DNA of 64,000 bases from Candidatus Hermodarchaeum yapensis. GTDB lineage: Archaea > Asgardarchaeota > Hermodarchaeia > Hermodarchaeales > Hermodarchaeaceae. The translations under genes were made by a program, and so were the position numbers. The stretch covers positions 1 to 64,000 of the forward strand of contig JAEOSK010000012.1 of assembly GCA_016840405.1 (NCBI GenBank), given 5' to 3'. Shown here in pieces: positions 49,954 to 59,916 of the stretch; the stretch's first letter is position 1; each line of letters begins with the position of its first letter. The notes under the pieces were generated by a model. It saw nothing but the letters and a program-made list of their open reading frames with translations. It was not told where the DNA came from and did not search any database.

Positions 49954-50136
49954 TTAGGGGAGGCTGGGCATATAGGGTATAAACCAGTTCGCGCCTCCAA
50001 GCAATAGAAAGATGATTAAGATGATGATCATAAAGATTGCACAACATCCGAATACTCGGCGTCGAAGAGTTGACGGCTCAGCTTCTTCCCAGGCCTTCAT
50101 TTCCTCCTCATCAAAATCGTCATCGTTGTCAATCAA
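49954..50136 (-). CDS. Small single-TM protein with acidic N-terminus
   Basis: MIDNDDDFDEEEMKAWEEAEP followed by hydrophobic CCAIFMIIILIIFLLLGG. Confidence 0.5.
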   Translation of the reverse strand: MIDNDDDFDEEEMKAWEEAEPSTLRRRVFGCCAIFMIIILIIFLLLGGANWFIPYMPSLP

Positions 50137-50326
50137 TATCTTACCTCACCCTTTCACAATGTAAACCTGTGTTTATGTTTTTTCAAACAGAACTCCTTAG
50201 ACCTCTCAGAACCGGTTTCAATTTTCCTTATGGTCTTCTTTCTAGTTCACCGTAGTATATTCTTTACTGATTTTACTTTGAACCATAATCTCAAAAAACT
50301 AGGAGCCCTGTATACTTTTTGTTTTT

Positions 50327-51067
50327 ATGATTGATTATAACGATTTGGCCCAGAAATATCTGCAACACCGTCGAGTGCATCCTCAAGTACTCAAGGAGCT
50401 TGTAAAGTCAAGTGGAATTACGAACAAGTCACAGGTACTTGAGATAGGATGTGGCACAGGTATTTACAGCATTGCCATTCAACAACAAGTTCCGATGAAA
50501 TGCTGGGCCATCGACCAATCTGAAGAAATGCTCAAAATAGCGGCTAGCCAATCTTCCACCATCACCTTCTTGCAGGGACGAGTTGAGGCGTTGAACTTTG
50601 AAGATAATTACTTCGATTTTGTCTTTTCAGTCGATGTAATCCATCATATAGAGGATATCATTCCTTATTTTGCAGAGGGTTTTCGTGTCCTAAAACCCGG
50701 TGGAAAAATCTGTTCGGTCACCGATTCTGAAGAAATCATTCAAAATCGCCGACCCTTGGCATTCTATTTTCCTGAAACCATTGATGTGGATCTGAAACGA
50801 TATCACTCAATCTACGTTTTACGCGCTCGTATGCAACAGGCTGGTTTTCGCGACATCCAACACACTCAAGTCGAATTTCCTTACGAAATTACAGACATCC
50901 AAGCGTATCGTGACAAAATCTTCTCCTGTCTGCATCTCATCTCACCCGAGTCCTATCAGAACGGCTTGAGCCGTATGGAACAAGACCTCTTAGACGGCCC
51001 GATAAAAGGCAATAGTCGGTATTCACTTCTCTGGGGTACGAAAAAGGCTCGAATTGTTTTTGTCTAG
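50327..51067 (+). CDS. SAM-dependent class I methyltransferase
   Basis: VLEIGCGTGIYSIAI, FSVDVIHHIEDI, FRVLKPGGKICSV. Confidence 0.9.
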   Translation: MIDYNDLAQKYLQHRRVHPQVLKELVKSSGITNKSQVLEIGCGTGIYSIAIQQQVPMKCWAIDQSEEMLKIAASQSSTITFLQGRVEALNFEDNYFDFVFSVDVIHHIEDIIPYFAEGFRVLKPGGKICSVTDSEEIIQNRRPLAFYFPETIDVDLKRYHSIYVLRARMQQAGFRDIQHTQVEFPYEITDIQAYRDKIFSCLHLISPESYQNGLSRMEQDLLDGPIKGNSRYSLLWGTKKARIVFV

Positions 51068-51088
51068 AATCATTTTGCTTCTCATTTC

Positions 51089-51676
51089 TTAGAGACCAAG
51101 TAATTGCAAGAGAAATTGACCTAGATAAATCGCAGACACAAGAATTGAGAGAATTGTTCCAATAATTCCCACCCAACGGAGCGTGGTAGGCCATCCTGTC
51201 GAATAGCCCATCATATAGCCCGAATCTTGAACTGGATCTGGTGGCACTCCTCTCGGAGACATACCTGGGGGGCCAAAGGCATCATAGGCAGGGTAAATCT
51301 GTAAATCAACCACATCGTGCATTATTAACTCTGAGAGCGCCCGTACAAACGCGACGTGTCGTAAACCTACGCTTCGAGCGGCGGATGAAATCCGTGTTGG
51401 CTCCGTGACATGACTGACAATCCCCAGGATGAGTTGGGCACGGTCTTTCTTCTCATACTGACGAGCGGCCATCATCACCGCAATGAACACAAAAATCAGA
51501 ATCAACCCTACGGGGAAGATAAGTGCGGATAATCCGAACTCAAAATAAAGGAGGGGAATAAGGACGCCGCCAAACATGAAGGGCATGAAAAATCCCAACA
51601 CGCTCAAATATATCATCGCTTTGCCATCGAGGCTAGCAGAATAAGATTGCCACTGGTTATCAGATACTTCTGCCAC
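51089..51676 (-). CDS. Membrane protein
   Basis: Hydrophobic segments at both ends, soluble middle segment. Confidence 0.55.
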   Translation of the reverse strand: MAEVSDNQWQSYSASLDGKAMIYLSVLGFFMPFMFGGVLIPLLYFEFGLSALIFPVGLILIFVFIAVMMAARQYEKKDRAQLILGIVSHVTEPTRISSAARSVGLRHVAFVRALSELIMHDVVDLQIYPAYDAFGPPGMSPRGVPPDPVQDSGYMMGYSTGWPTTLRWVGIIGTILSILVSAIYLGQFLLQLLGL

Positions 51677-51918
51677 CTTTCATTAACCCCACAAGAGTAA
51701 TTGAAAAAAAGAACATATACTTTTTGACCGCTTCTCCAAGACTGCTAACGTGTTGCAGTATTCAAAGAATCCAACACTTCAGGTGAGATTTCTTGCCAAT
51801 ATCTGAACTGGGCTTTTCGGAAAACGGTTCATGAACCTTCCAAACAGAGCGATTCAGAACCTTGAGCGTACCCTAACTTTATACTTATCAATTCAGTTGA
51901 AAGTTCCTTGTAGGATGG

Positions 51919-53121
51919 TTGACTATGGCGATTCAAAAGTTAGCTCTATTAGCTCTTCTCTCCTTACTCCTTGTTTCGCTGAGTACCCCGAGTCAGCTCC
52001 AAGCTGTCGCACAGCCTACTGAACCTGATTATTGGCCGACCACTGACTGGCAAACTGCTTCTCCCGAATCACAAGGACTTGATTCTTCATGGCTGTTGCG
52101 TATGGAGAACTACATCAATGAAGCGTTTATCTCTAATCCACTTCGATCCATTCTCGTCGTTCGCCACGGGTATCTTGTCTATGAAAATTACTTCGGTACT
52201 CCGGAAATGGAGAACCAGACAAACAATATCTTCTCTTGTACAAAGAGCGTGACCTCCTCCCTTATTGGCATTGCAGTCTCACAGGGATACTTGAACATCA
52301 ATGAATATCTCGTTGACTTCTTTCCCAACATGACCATCGAAAATTTGGACAGCCGAAAACAGGCCATCACCGTTGAACACCTCCTCACCATGACTTCTGG
52401 TCTGCCTTGGGATGAATGGTCCTATCCTTACGGTAGTCCCCTAAACGACTGGGATCAGATGACAGGAAGTCCTAACTGGGTGGAGTTTGTAATCAACCGT
52501 CCCATGGATTATGCCCCTGGTGAACAGTGGGTCTACAACACTGGTGGATCTCATCTCCTCTCTGCTGTTCTCACCCAAGCAACCAATCTCTCTGCCTTAA
52601 GCTTCGCTGAAACTCATCTTTTCGGACCACTAGGTATCAATGACTATGCCTGGAACGATGATCCACAAGGTATTCACAATGGCGGGTCGGCTCTTCGTCT
52701 GCGAGCACGTGATATGGCAAAATTTGGATTTCTCTATCTTCATAATGGAACCTGGGATGGCGAGGAAATCCTTCCTGCTTCATGGGTAACTGCTTCTTCT
52801 GCACATCACGCTACTGTTGACAGTCAAACACAATATGGCTATCAATGGTGGATTCATCCCTCGATTGACACTTATGCAGCCCACGGACACCAGAATCAGC
52901 ATATCTTTGTCATTCCACACCTCGATATGGTCGTCGTCTTCACCGCACGAAGTACACATCTCGATGTGTTTCTATTCCTTGAAGACTATATCCTCCCTGC
53001 TGCCATTCCACCAATGATGGATCCTCTCCTAATAATGGGCTTGCTGGTTACTGGCAGCCTCGTGGGAGTTGTTGTCATAGTGAGCTTTGTTGTTTATTGG
53101 AGAAAGAAGAACCAACCCTGA
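51919..53121 (+). CDS. Exported serine hydrolase, class C beta-lactamase-like, with C-terminal TM
   Basis: FSCTKSVTSSLIGIAVSQG (SxxK), WVYNTGGSHLLSAVL (YxN), terminal TM. Confidence 0.88.
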   Translation: MTMAIQKLALLALLSLLLVSLSTPSQLQAVAQPTEPDYWPTTDWQTASPESQGLDSSWLLRMENYINEAFISNPLRSILVVRHGYLVYENYFGTPEMENQTNNIFSCTKSVTSSLIGIAVSQGYLNINEYLVDFFPNMTIENLDSRKQAITVEHLLTMTSGLPWDEWSYPYGSPLNDWDQMTGSPNWVEFVINRPMDYAPGEQWVYNTGGSHLLSAVLTQATNLSALSFAETHLFGPLGINDYAWNDDPQGIHNGGSALRLRARDMAKFGFLYLHNGTWDGEEILPASWVTASSAHHATVDSQTQYGYQWWIHPSIDTYAAHGHQNQHIFVIPHLDMVVVFTARSTHLDVFLFLEDYILPAAIPPMMDPLLIMGLLVTGSLVGVVVIVSFVVYWRKKNQP

Positions 53122-53135
53122 ATATCACAAAGTGA

Positions 53136-53888
53136 CTACCAGATAACACTCTTCCCTGTGTTATTGAACTGATGCCAGTCTTTCTCCGCGAACACTAATC
53201 CTTCCAAAATCTTCGAATTGTCAAGAGCTGACAAAGTTTCTACAGGATGCCAATGAAGTTCACGATTAGTCCACTCATCATTTCCTGGAACCGGTTTTGT
53301 GACATCTGGCTGTTCTTCAGCAATAGCGAGGAGAAGCAACACTGAACCAACCGGAGTGTAAAGATCCGCGGTAATTGCTATCAAGAGTGTATCTTCTCGA
53401 AGTGCAATATGTACCTCCTCCGTTATTTCTCGCATACACGCTTGCCAAAATGGTCTTTCAACGTCCTCAACATCCAACATCCCACCGGGTGAACCTAAGA
53501 ATTGTGGACAATGCATATGGTCCTTAGTTCGCTCCCCAAACAGTAAATATCGTTTATCTGGTGACAGAATAATGGCTTGGACGCCCAACACCCCATACGG
53601 CTCTAACCTAATGTTAGTCTCCAACAAGGTTTGGACTCGCGAAAAACGGATACACCCCATTTGTAATTCAAGGCGTTCCTCAATGACGGAGAAATTTTCG
53701 AGTCTTAACAACATCCCATCATATGCTTTCGGGTGCTGTACAATAATTTCCTGCCAGAGCTTCTTCCTCCTTTGCTCCAACTCTTTTGGAAAAGTAGTTT
53801 CAGAATCTGATGTAAGCTGCCAATCCACATTTTCCGTTTTAGTTTGCCCCTGCCAATAGATGACTAACACAAAAACCATTTCCCCCAC
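53136..53888 (-). CDS. NUDIX hydrolase-like protein
   Basis: GSPGGMLDVEDVERPFWQACMREITEEVHI nudix-like box. Confidence 0.75.
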   Translation of the reverse strand: MGEMVFVLVIYWQGQTKTENVDWQLTSDSETTFPKELEQRRKKLWQEIIVQHPKAYDGMLLRLENFSVIEERLELQMGCIRFSRVQTLLETNIRLEPYGVLGVQAIILSPDKRYLLFGERTKDHMHCPQFLGSPGGMLDVEDVERPFWQACMREITEEVHIALREDTLLIAITADLYTPVGSVLLLLAIAEEQPDVTKPVPGNDEWTNRELHWHPVETLSALDNSKILEGLVFAEKDWHQFNNTGKSVIW

Positions 53889-54161
53889 ATATTAACACGA
53901 TATGCAATTATCTCATTCAAAGTAAGAACATCCGGCTATTGGAAATCATTACCATCCAAATGGGGCAACCTTGAATGATTTCTCGTCGTCCTTATATTTT
54001 GCCTCCACTTCATGGCACCTTCACAAAATTGTTATAAATGCGGTGTAGCCTTGAAACCACCATAATACATCACAGTCGTGATACTGTATGGCTCCAAAGC
54101 TCCTCCTCTTGAAATCCCTGCGGTGCCAACATGAGAGACACCGGAAGAGGTCGAAAGAATA

Positions 54162-54557
54162 ATGAAATTTGAAACAGGAGAATTAACACATTCTGTTATT
54201 GAAGGAATTTTCAATAGTCTGCCTGTTGACATCACCTTTGTCGACACCGAGGATACCGTTCGCTTTTACAGCGAATCCGGTGGACGCATCTTCCCACGCA
54301 GCAAAGCCGTCATTGGACGAAGTGTCCAAGCCTGCCACCCCAAACAAAGCGTCCATAAAGTCCAACAAATCCTCGACGATTTCCGAGCTGGTAAACGGAA
54401 CACCGCAGAATTCTGGATCAATCTCAAAGGACGAATGATCTACATTCGCTATTTTGCTGTCCGGAACCAAAGCGGCGAGTACCAAGGCTGCCTGGAAGTC
54501 ACACAAGACATCACAGACATCCAAGCCCTCACTGGTGAAAAACGACTTCTAGATTAA
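54162..54557 (+). CDS. Stand-alone PAS domain protein (DUF438-type PAS)
   Basis: IFNSLPVDITFVDTEDTVRFYSESGGRIFPRSKAVIGRSVQACHPKQSVHKVQQILDDFRAGKRNTAEFWI. Confidence 0.85.
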   Translation: MKFETGELTHSVIEGIFNSLPVDITFVDTEDTVRFYSESGGRIFPRSKAVIGRSVQACHPKQSVHKVQQILDDFRAGKRNTAEFWINLKGRMIYIRYFAVRNQSGEYQGCLEVTQDITDIQALTGEKRLLD

Positions 54558-54598
54558 CTAAAACAGAAATAATACCATTAATCCTTATTTGCTTTTAT

Positions 54599-54706
54599 TT
54601 ACAGATGTCTGCAACATTTGTGCTTTCCCGAATAGCAAAAAATGGCAACAAGTACGAGAATGCCAACAACAAGCAGAAGCCCTATTATCAACTCTTCTAC
54701 AAGCAT
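54599..54706 (-). CDS. Putative 35-aa single-TM micropeptide MLVEELIIGLLLVVGILVLVAIFCYSGKHKCCRHL (not in ORF track)
   Basis: Read directly from the reverse complement; GAGGTG ribosome-binding-like sequence 3 nt upstream of the ATG; TM helix plus Cys/basic tail. Confidence 0.4.
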   Translation of the reverse strand: MLVEELIIGLLLVVGILVLVAIFCYSGKHKCCRHL

Positions 54707-54804
54707 AACCACCTCAACCCTCTGAAGTGTTTCTAGATGCTGTTAATTTCAACATGGGATTTCTTTATTTTTACTCGTTGCACATAGACTGGTAGAATTT
54801 AGGA

Positions 54805-55938
54805 GTGGGATCGATGAAGCCGCTGTCTCTTCAGGATGTAAATCATTATATTATTGGTGCAAAGGTTCTAGCGTGTGGTGGCGGGGGAAGCGAAAGAACC
54901 GCACAGAAACGAATCAAGGAAATCTATGAAAGAGATGACTGTTTCCAAATGGTGACACTAGATGAGGCACCTGATGATGAACTCTTTTTCATTGTAGGTA
55001 GTGTAGGGGGCGGAGTCAGTGTAACCGCTCAGAAGGCAGTAGCCAAGCTTCCACGGATCAAGACTGATCTCTATGTTGAAGCCGCCCAGCGACTGGCAGA
55101 ACATCTTGGGCGTGAACCCTTTGGCTTTATTGCCACCGAGATTGGACCAGGAAATGGAGTAGTCCCCATGTATGTAGCAGCAAAGATGGGAAAGGTGTTC
55201 ATGGATGGGGATTGTTGTGGTCGAGCGAAACCTGAAATCGCAATCTCGACAACGAACCTTGCTGGATTGCCAATAACTCCGCTAAGCATGGTTTCACCAT
55301 TTGGGGACTTACTCATTTTAAAGACCGCTGTGGATGATGCTCGAGCTGAAGTAATTGCTAGACATGTAGCAATTGCCTCGGGTGGCACTGTAGGAGTGGC
55401 CCGGTGTCCGGCGACTGGTCGAGATTACCGCCAGGCTGCTATTGCTGGTACTGCCACACGGTGTATTCAGCTAGGTCAAGCAATGAATGAAACTCGTGAA
55501 GAAGATGGCAATGTGGTTGAGCGAATATTATCTGAAACTGGGGGAATCAATCTTTTTTCAGGTAAGATAACACAAGCTCAGATTACTGATGCCGGTGGTT
55601 TTACGACTGGTTCAGTTGAGATAAGTGGTCGTGTTCAAGAAGGAAAATGGCAAGGGCGGGATGGAACTGTCCGTGTATGGTGTAAAAATGAGTATCTTGC
55701 GATGTGGTTTAATGACACACCTATGGCTTCTTCTCCTGATTCAATTTGTGTCGTCGATACAACAACCGGAGAGGGAATCGCCATCAATAATGTTGAATTG
55801 AAAACTGGTCGTCATGTTACAGTGATTGGTATCCCAGCAGCACCACAATGGCAAACTGCAGAGGGTATCAAACTGTTTGGCCCATCACACTTCCAATTGC
55901 AAATGGAGTATACACCAATTGAGAAACATCAGTCTTAG
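54805..55938 (+). CDS. DUF917 family protein; likely start at MKPLSL
   Basis: ACGGGGS near N-terminus, TEIGPGNGVVPMYVAAKMGKVFMDGDCCGRAKPE. Confidence 0.85.
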   Translation: MGSMKPLSLQDVNHYIIGAKVLACGGGGSERTAQKRIKEIYERDDCFQMVTLDEAPDDELFFIVGSVGGGVSVTAQKAVAKLPRIKTDLYVEAAQRLAEHLGREPFGFIATEIGPGNGVVPMYVAAKMGKVFMDGDCCGRAKPEIAISTTNLAGLPITPLSMVSPFGDLLILKTAVDDARAEVIARHVAIASGGTVGVARCPATGRDYRQAAIAGTATRCIQLGQAMNETREEDGNVVERILSETGGINLFSGKITQAQITDAGGFTTGSVEISGRVQEGKWQGRDGTVRVWCKNEYLAMWFNDTPMASSPDSICVVDTTTGEGIAINNVELKTGRHVTVIGIPAAPQWQTAEGIKLFGPSHFQLQMEYTPIEKHQS

Positions 55939-56042
55939 TTTCTTAGAGATTCATGCACTTGGTTTCTCGTAATTTTCTAGATGAAGGGAAAGGATAAGTT
56001 AGAGCAGGTTCAAAACATGGTAAATTTTGCTAGAGGTCGAAT

Positions 56043-56636
56043 ATGAAAATGAAAGTCTCGTTAGGTCCAGGTACTCTGGCATATCCAACACCTGTCTTCG
56101 TAGTCGGCACATATGATAAGACTGGAAAACCCAATCTGATGACTGCCGCATGGGGTGGCATCTGCTGTTCCAAACCACCCTGTGTAGCTATTGCCCTGCG
56201 AGAAGCCACCTACTCTTATAGTAACATCATGGAGCAGAAGGCTTTCACCATTAACATTCCCTCCGAGGATATGGTCAAAGAAGCCGATTACGTCGGTATA
56301 GTTTCGGGTAAAACAGAAAACAAGTTTGAAACCTTGGGACTCACACCTGTGAAAAGCGAACTGGTCAATGCCCCCTACGTTGACGAATTTCCTTTCGTGT
56401 TAGAATGTAAACTTTTACATATCCTCGAAATCGGACGTCACACCCAATTTGTCGGTGAAATCCTCGATGCCAAAGTCGAACCAGCAGTGCAAGCGTCAAA
56501 CAATAACCCTGATCCCCTCAAAATGAAACCCTTCTACTTCGATCCCGGAACGCGTGGCTACTACTCAACCGGTAAACGCATTGGTGACGCATTCGGAATC
56601 GGAAAAGAACTGAAGAAAGAATCTACTTTTACGTAA
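56043..56636 (+). CDS. Flavin reductase-like (FMN-binding split-barrel) protein
   Basis: [48 protein letters not shown]. Confidence 0.88.
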   Translation: MKMKVSLGPGTLAYPTPVFVVGTYDKTGKPNLMTAAWGGICCSKPPCVAIALREATYSYSNIMEQKAFTINIPSEDMVKEADYVGIVSGKTENKFETLGLTPVKSELVNAPYVDEFPFVLECKLLHILEIGRHTQFVGEILDAKVEPAVQASNNNPDPLKMKPFYFDPGTRGYYSTGKRIGDAFGIGKELKKESTFT

Positions 56637-56679
56637 CCGCTGCTAACAATTTTCAGGTCAAATTCTGCCAGTCGATTGT

Positions 56680-57645
56680 TTATGCATCTGCAATACCTTG
56701 GGGTACAATCGTAAACAATGCTTCACCCTCAGGAAGATACGGCGAGTCAATTAAAGTTGCAATCCGTCGCTCTGCCTTACTCTTGCGTAGATAAATCCGC
56801 GTCTGAGCCGCATGCGCCACAATATGCCCTCCAGTCGGTCTATCCGGCGCACCGAAAAAAACGTCAGGCTGGGAGTGGACTTGATTAGTTGTCACGACAC
56901 AGACGTTGCAGACTTCGGCGAGTCGGAGGAGGTCGTGGAGGTGTTTGTTGAGTTTTTGTTGGCGTTCGGCGAGCATGCCGCGGCCGAGGTATTCGGCGCG
57001 GAAGTGGCCGATGAGGCTGTCGACGATGAGGAGTCGGACTTTTTCGAATTGGGGGTTGTCTTGGATTTGTTGGACGAGGAGCATTTGGTGGTCGCTGTTG
57101 TAGGCGCGGCCGACGATGATGTTTTTGAGGGCTTGGTTGGGGGGGACGTTTTTGTCTTGGGCCATGTTGATGATGCGTTCGGGACGGAAGGTGCCTTCGG
57201 TGTCGATGTAGGCGGCTTTGGCGGCGCATCCGCCTTGATCGGGGGGCAGTTGGACGCTGACGCAGATTTGGTGGCAGATTTGGGTTTTTCCTGAGCGGAA
57301 GGCTCCGGCGAATTCGGTCATGGAACCAGTTTCAAGACCACCGCCAAGGAGTGCATCGAGTTCACGGCTGTTGGTAGTGATGCGTTCAATGGTTTGGCGT
57401 TTTTTCCAGAGTTGATCCGCGGTTTCTAGCCCGATGCTGGCGAGACGTTGGGCGGATTCGATAATCTTTTGGGCTGTGTTAGCGCCGATGCCTGCGAGGC
57501 TAGTGAGTTCTTTGACGGAGGCTGCGGCGATGCCTTCGATGGTGCGGAAGCCGCATTCTTCGAGTTTTTGGGCGACGGTGGGTCCGACGCCATCGATTTT
57601 TTCGAGTTCTGAGGGCATGGTTCTTCCATCCGATGATTGGTGCAT
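56680..57645 (-). CDS. radA: DNA repair and recombination protein RadA
   Basis: N-terminal HhH (KIDGVGPTVAQKLEECGFRTIEGIA), Walker A GAFRSGKTQICHQ, VQLPPDQGGCAAKAAYIDTEGTFRPERI, VVTTNQVHSQPD. Confidence 0.95.
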   Translation of the reverse strand: MHQSSDGRTMPSELEKIDGVGPTVAQKLEECGFRTIEGIAAASVKELTSLAGIGANTAQKIIESAQRLASIGLETADQLWKKRQTIERITTNSRELDALLGGGLETGSMTEFAGAFRSGKTQICHQICVSVQLPPDQGGCAAKAAYIDTEGTFRPERIINMAQDKNVPPNQALKNIIVGRAYNSDHQMLLVQQIQDNPQFEKVRLLIVDSLIGHFRAEYLGRGMLAERQQKLNKHLHDLLRLAEVCNVCVVTTNQVHSQPDVFFGAPDRPTGGHIVAHAAQTRIYLRKSKAERRIATLIDSPYLPEGEALFTIVPQGIADA

Positions 57646-57868
57646 GATGGGATTCAGACAGAGTGAGTGGGGAGACCTTGCCGAAAGTATTCAGACACGA
57701 GGCAAGGGGAATCACACACCGGTGATTGTGTACTGTGTCCCCTATTATACGTACTGGTCTTTTAGCGAGAGGTGTCCAACCCACGTGTTTATTCTTTCCT
57801 CATCAGAATCGGGGCTTTATAATCCTTAGACACCCCGCAATGAAAGTGAAAATAATAAATCCTATCTT

Positions 57869-59725
57869 CTAGATCGAAGACATCATCTTGGCGAGTCCAA
57901 GATTTTGAATAGTTATCTTGGTTGGACGCCCATCAGTGTCACAGCCTCGTCGCTTGTAAAATTCAGTCAAGGACTCCTCGAAATCTTTGTGACTGATAAA
58001 CGCTGTGTAGCCTTTGGTGGGTCCATCTGGGATAGGCTCGTTCATGAACCGGTGTGGAAGAACATCATACCTTCGGGGTGCATCATCGTATTCACGGTTA
58101 TTGAACATCCGGGCTAGGAGCCAGATACGATTAGCTGCTTCGTTCACTGATTCTTTGGTTGCCTTAGCTCCTGTTACAGTTTCAAGTATTTCCGCACAGC
58201 CCTTAATCCCTAGCCGGGGTGAAATTGAGTGAGTGAAGTGACAAATTATCAGCGAATCTTTGAGCACTTTCAGATTTTGTTGCTCGAGAAGTGAATCTAA
58301 GACTGTAGTGGCACTAGCGTTGGGGGGTTCCGTAGTTGAAGGCCACCCACGAAGATGGCTTGGTCCAGCTGCAGCAGTTGCGTAACTAAGACCCAAACCG
58401 AGTTTACCTCGCGGATCCCAGGCAGGATACTCCAAACCCTTTGTATGGACGGCCACTTGATGGGCTTCACCATCCAATTCCGAAGCGAATTGTCGAGTAC
58501 CCTGGGCGAGTCGGTCACCGATACCTTCACGATTGGCTATCTTTGGAAGGAGCTCCAAGACACTGTTAGCATCACCAAATTCAATCTTAGCGCCTTTGAG
58601 CTCATCGGGCAACAGTCCCTTTTGTGAGAGCTCCATGAGGAATCCGATCACGTTCCCTATGCTGATGGTATCGAGCCCCAATGCGTTACACAAGTGGTTT
58701 GCATGAATTATTGCGTGTGTGTCAGCTATCCCTAAATTTCCACCCATTAAGCCCAAGGTTTCATACTCGGGAATAGCAATTTTGCCAGTTTGTCCAGCAG
58801 GAGCCCACTTGAAGTCAGGCTTTTTGAACGTCCAAGCACAACTGATCACACAACCCTCACAGGGCGTCCGTCGCTTATCATCATGATACTTTTTCTCAAT
58901 GCTTTCATCAGATATTTCCTTATGCCCCTCAAAATGGGTTGCTTGAAAATTCCGGGTCGGGAACATACCGATACTGTTTGCGTAATCTACAAGCCATGGT
59001 GTTCCGTGGTAGTGGAGGGAGTGCCCTCGTCTTTTTGCTTTTCTTGACCGTTGAACAAGTTTCTTGAGGAGGGATAATTCTTTCTCAGAATCCGGTGTGG
59101 GAATCCACACTTTTTCTGTTTGGATGGCAATGGCTTTCAACTGCTTTGCTCCAAAGACAGCACCTAATCCGCCGCGACCAAAATTCCGGAAATAATTATG
59201 TGTTAGACAAGCAAACCGAACTAAATGTTCTCCTGCTGGACCAGTGGAAAGAACTTGGGTATTGGGGTCTGCTTTTCGTAGCGCCAATTCGGTTTCATGT
59301 GTAGTTTTGCCCCAAAGATCTGTTGCATCGTTAACTGCGTGACCGTTGGGACTAATTTGAATCCAGGCCGGTTTTTCAGATTTCCCTTGAATGATGAGTA
59401 AATCATAGCCCGCTCTCTTCAATTGAGGACCAAGATTACCACCCATCTGACTATCGATGTACAGATTCGTTAGCGGGCTTTTTGAAACCGCAGCAATTCT
59501 TCCGGTAATGGGAATACGAGTGCCTTGGGCAGGACCTGCTGCCAAGTAAAACCGATTCATAGGGTCGAGAGGGTTAATCCGTGGTGGAACTTCTTGATAC
59601 AGATAGTAGGTTCCCAAGCCCTTGCCTCCAATGAATTGATGCAAGACTTCTTGGGGAATCGCCTCTTCACGAATTTGTTGAGTGGTCAAATCAACGCGAA
59701 GAAGTTTACCTTGCCATCCAAACAT
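57869..59725 (-). CDS. Aldehyde:ferredoxin oxidoreductase (tungsten-type)
   Basis: MFGWQGKLLRVDLTTQQ, FIGGKGLGTYYLY, GRGGLGAVFGAKQLKAIAI, CEGCVISC, LGLDTISIGNVIGFLMEL. Confidence 0.95.
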   Translation of the reverse strand: MFGWQGKLLRVDLTTQQIREEAIPQEVLHQFIGGKGLGTYYLYQEVPPRINPLDPMNRFYLAAGPAQGTRIPITGRIAAVSKSPLTNLYIDSQMGGNLGPQLKRAGYDLLIIQGKSEKPAWIQISPNGHAVNDATDLWGKTTHETELALRKADPNTQVLSTGPAGEHLVRFACLTHNYFRNFGRGGLGAVFGAKQLKAIAIQTEKVWIPTPDSEKELSLLKKLVQRSRKAKRRGHSLHYHGTPWLVDYANSIGMFPTRNFQATHFEGHKEISDESIEKKYHDDKRRTPCEGCVISCAWTFKKPDFKWAPAGQTGKIAIPEYETLGLMGGNLGIADTHAIIHANHLCNALGLDTISIGNVIGFLMELSQKGLLPDELKGAKIEFGDANSVLELLPKIANREGIGDRLAQGTRQFASELDGEAHQVAVHTKGLEYPAWDPRGKLGLGLSYATAAAGPSHLRGWPSTTEPPNASATTVLDSLLEQQNLKVLKDSLIICHFTHSISPRLGIKGCAEILETVTGAKATKESVNEAANRIWLLARMFNNREYDDAPRRYDVLPHRFMNEPIPDGPTKGYTAFISHKDFEESLTEFYKRRGCDTDGRPTKITIQNLGLAKMMSSI

Positions 59726-59916
59726 CTAGTTAACATCCCGTTACTCTGGACTTTGGCATTGAGGATGATAAAACCTTAGCGTATCTCTCAAACCAGAAAT
59801 AGATTGGGGCACCGGGGTCTTCCGGTATAATAATTCATTTAAGGCGCCATCTGACCCGACACTATAATACTGCTCAATTTCGTTTTGAGCAAGACGCCAA
59901 GGGGCTCGAACGTGCA

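Noticed and set aside
54183-54524. 113-aa minus-strand ORF overlapping the PAS gene
   Set aside because: Antisense to a clear PAS domain; no family features.
56885-57229. 114-aa minus-strand Arg/Pro/His-rich ORF
   Set aside because: Alternative frame of radA; composition artefact.
56812-57294. 160-aa acidic/Val-rich plus-strand ORF
   Set aside because: Fully antisense to radA, and explained by strand-asymmetric codon composition; low-complexity D/E/V/G sequence with no domain.
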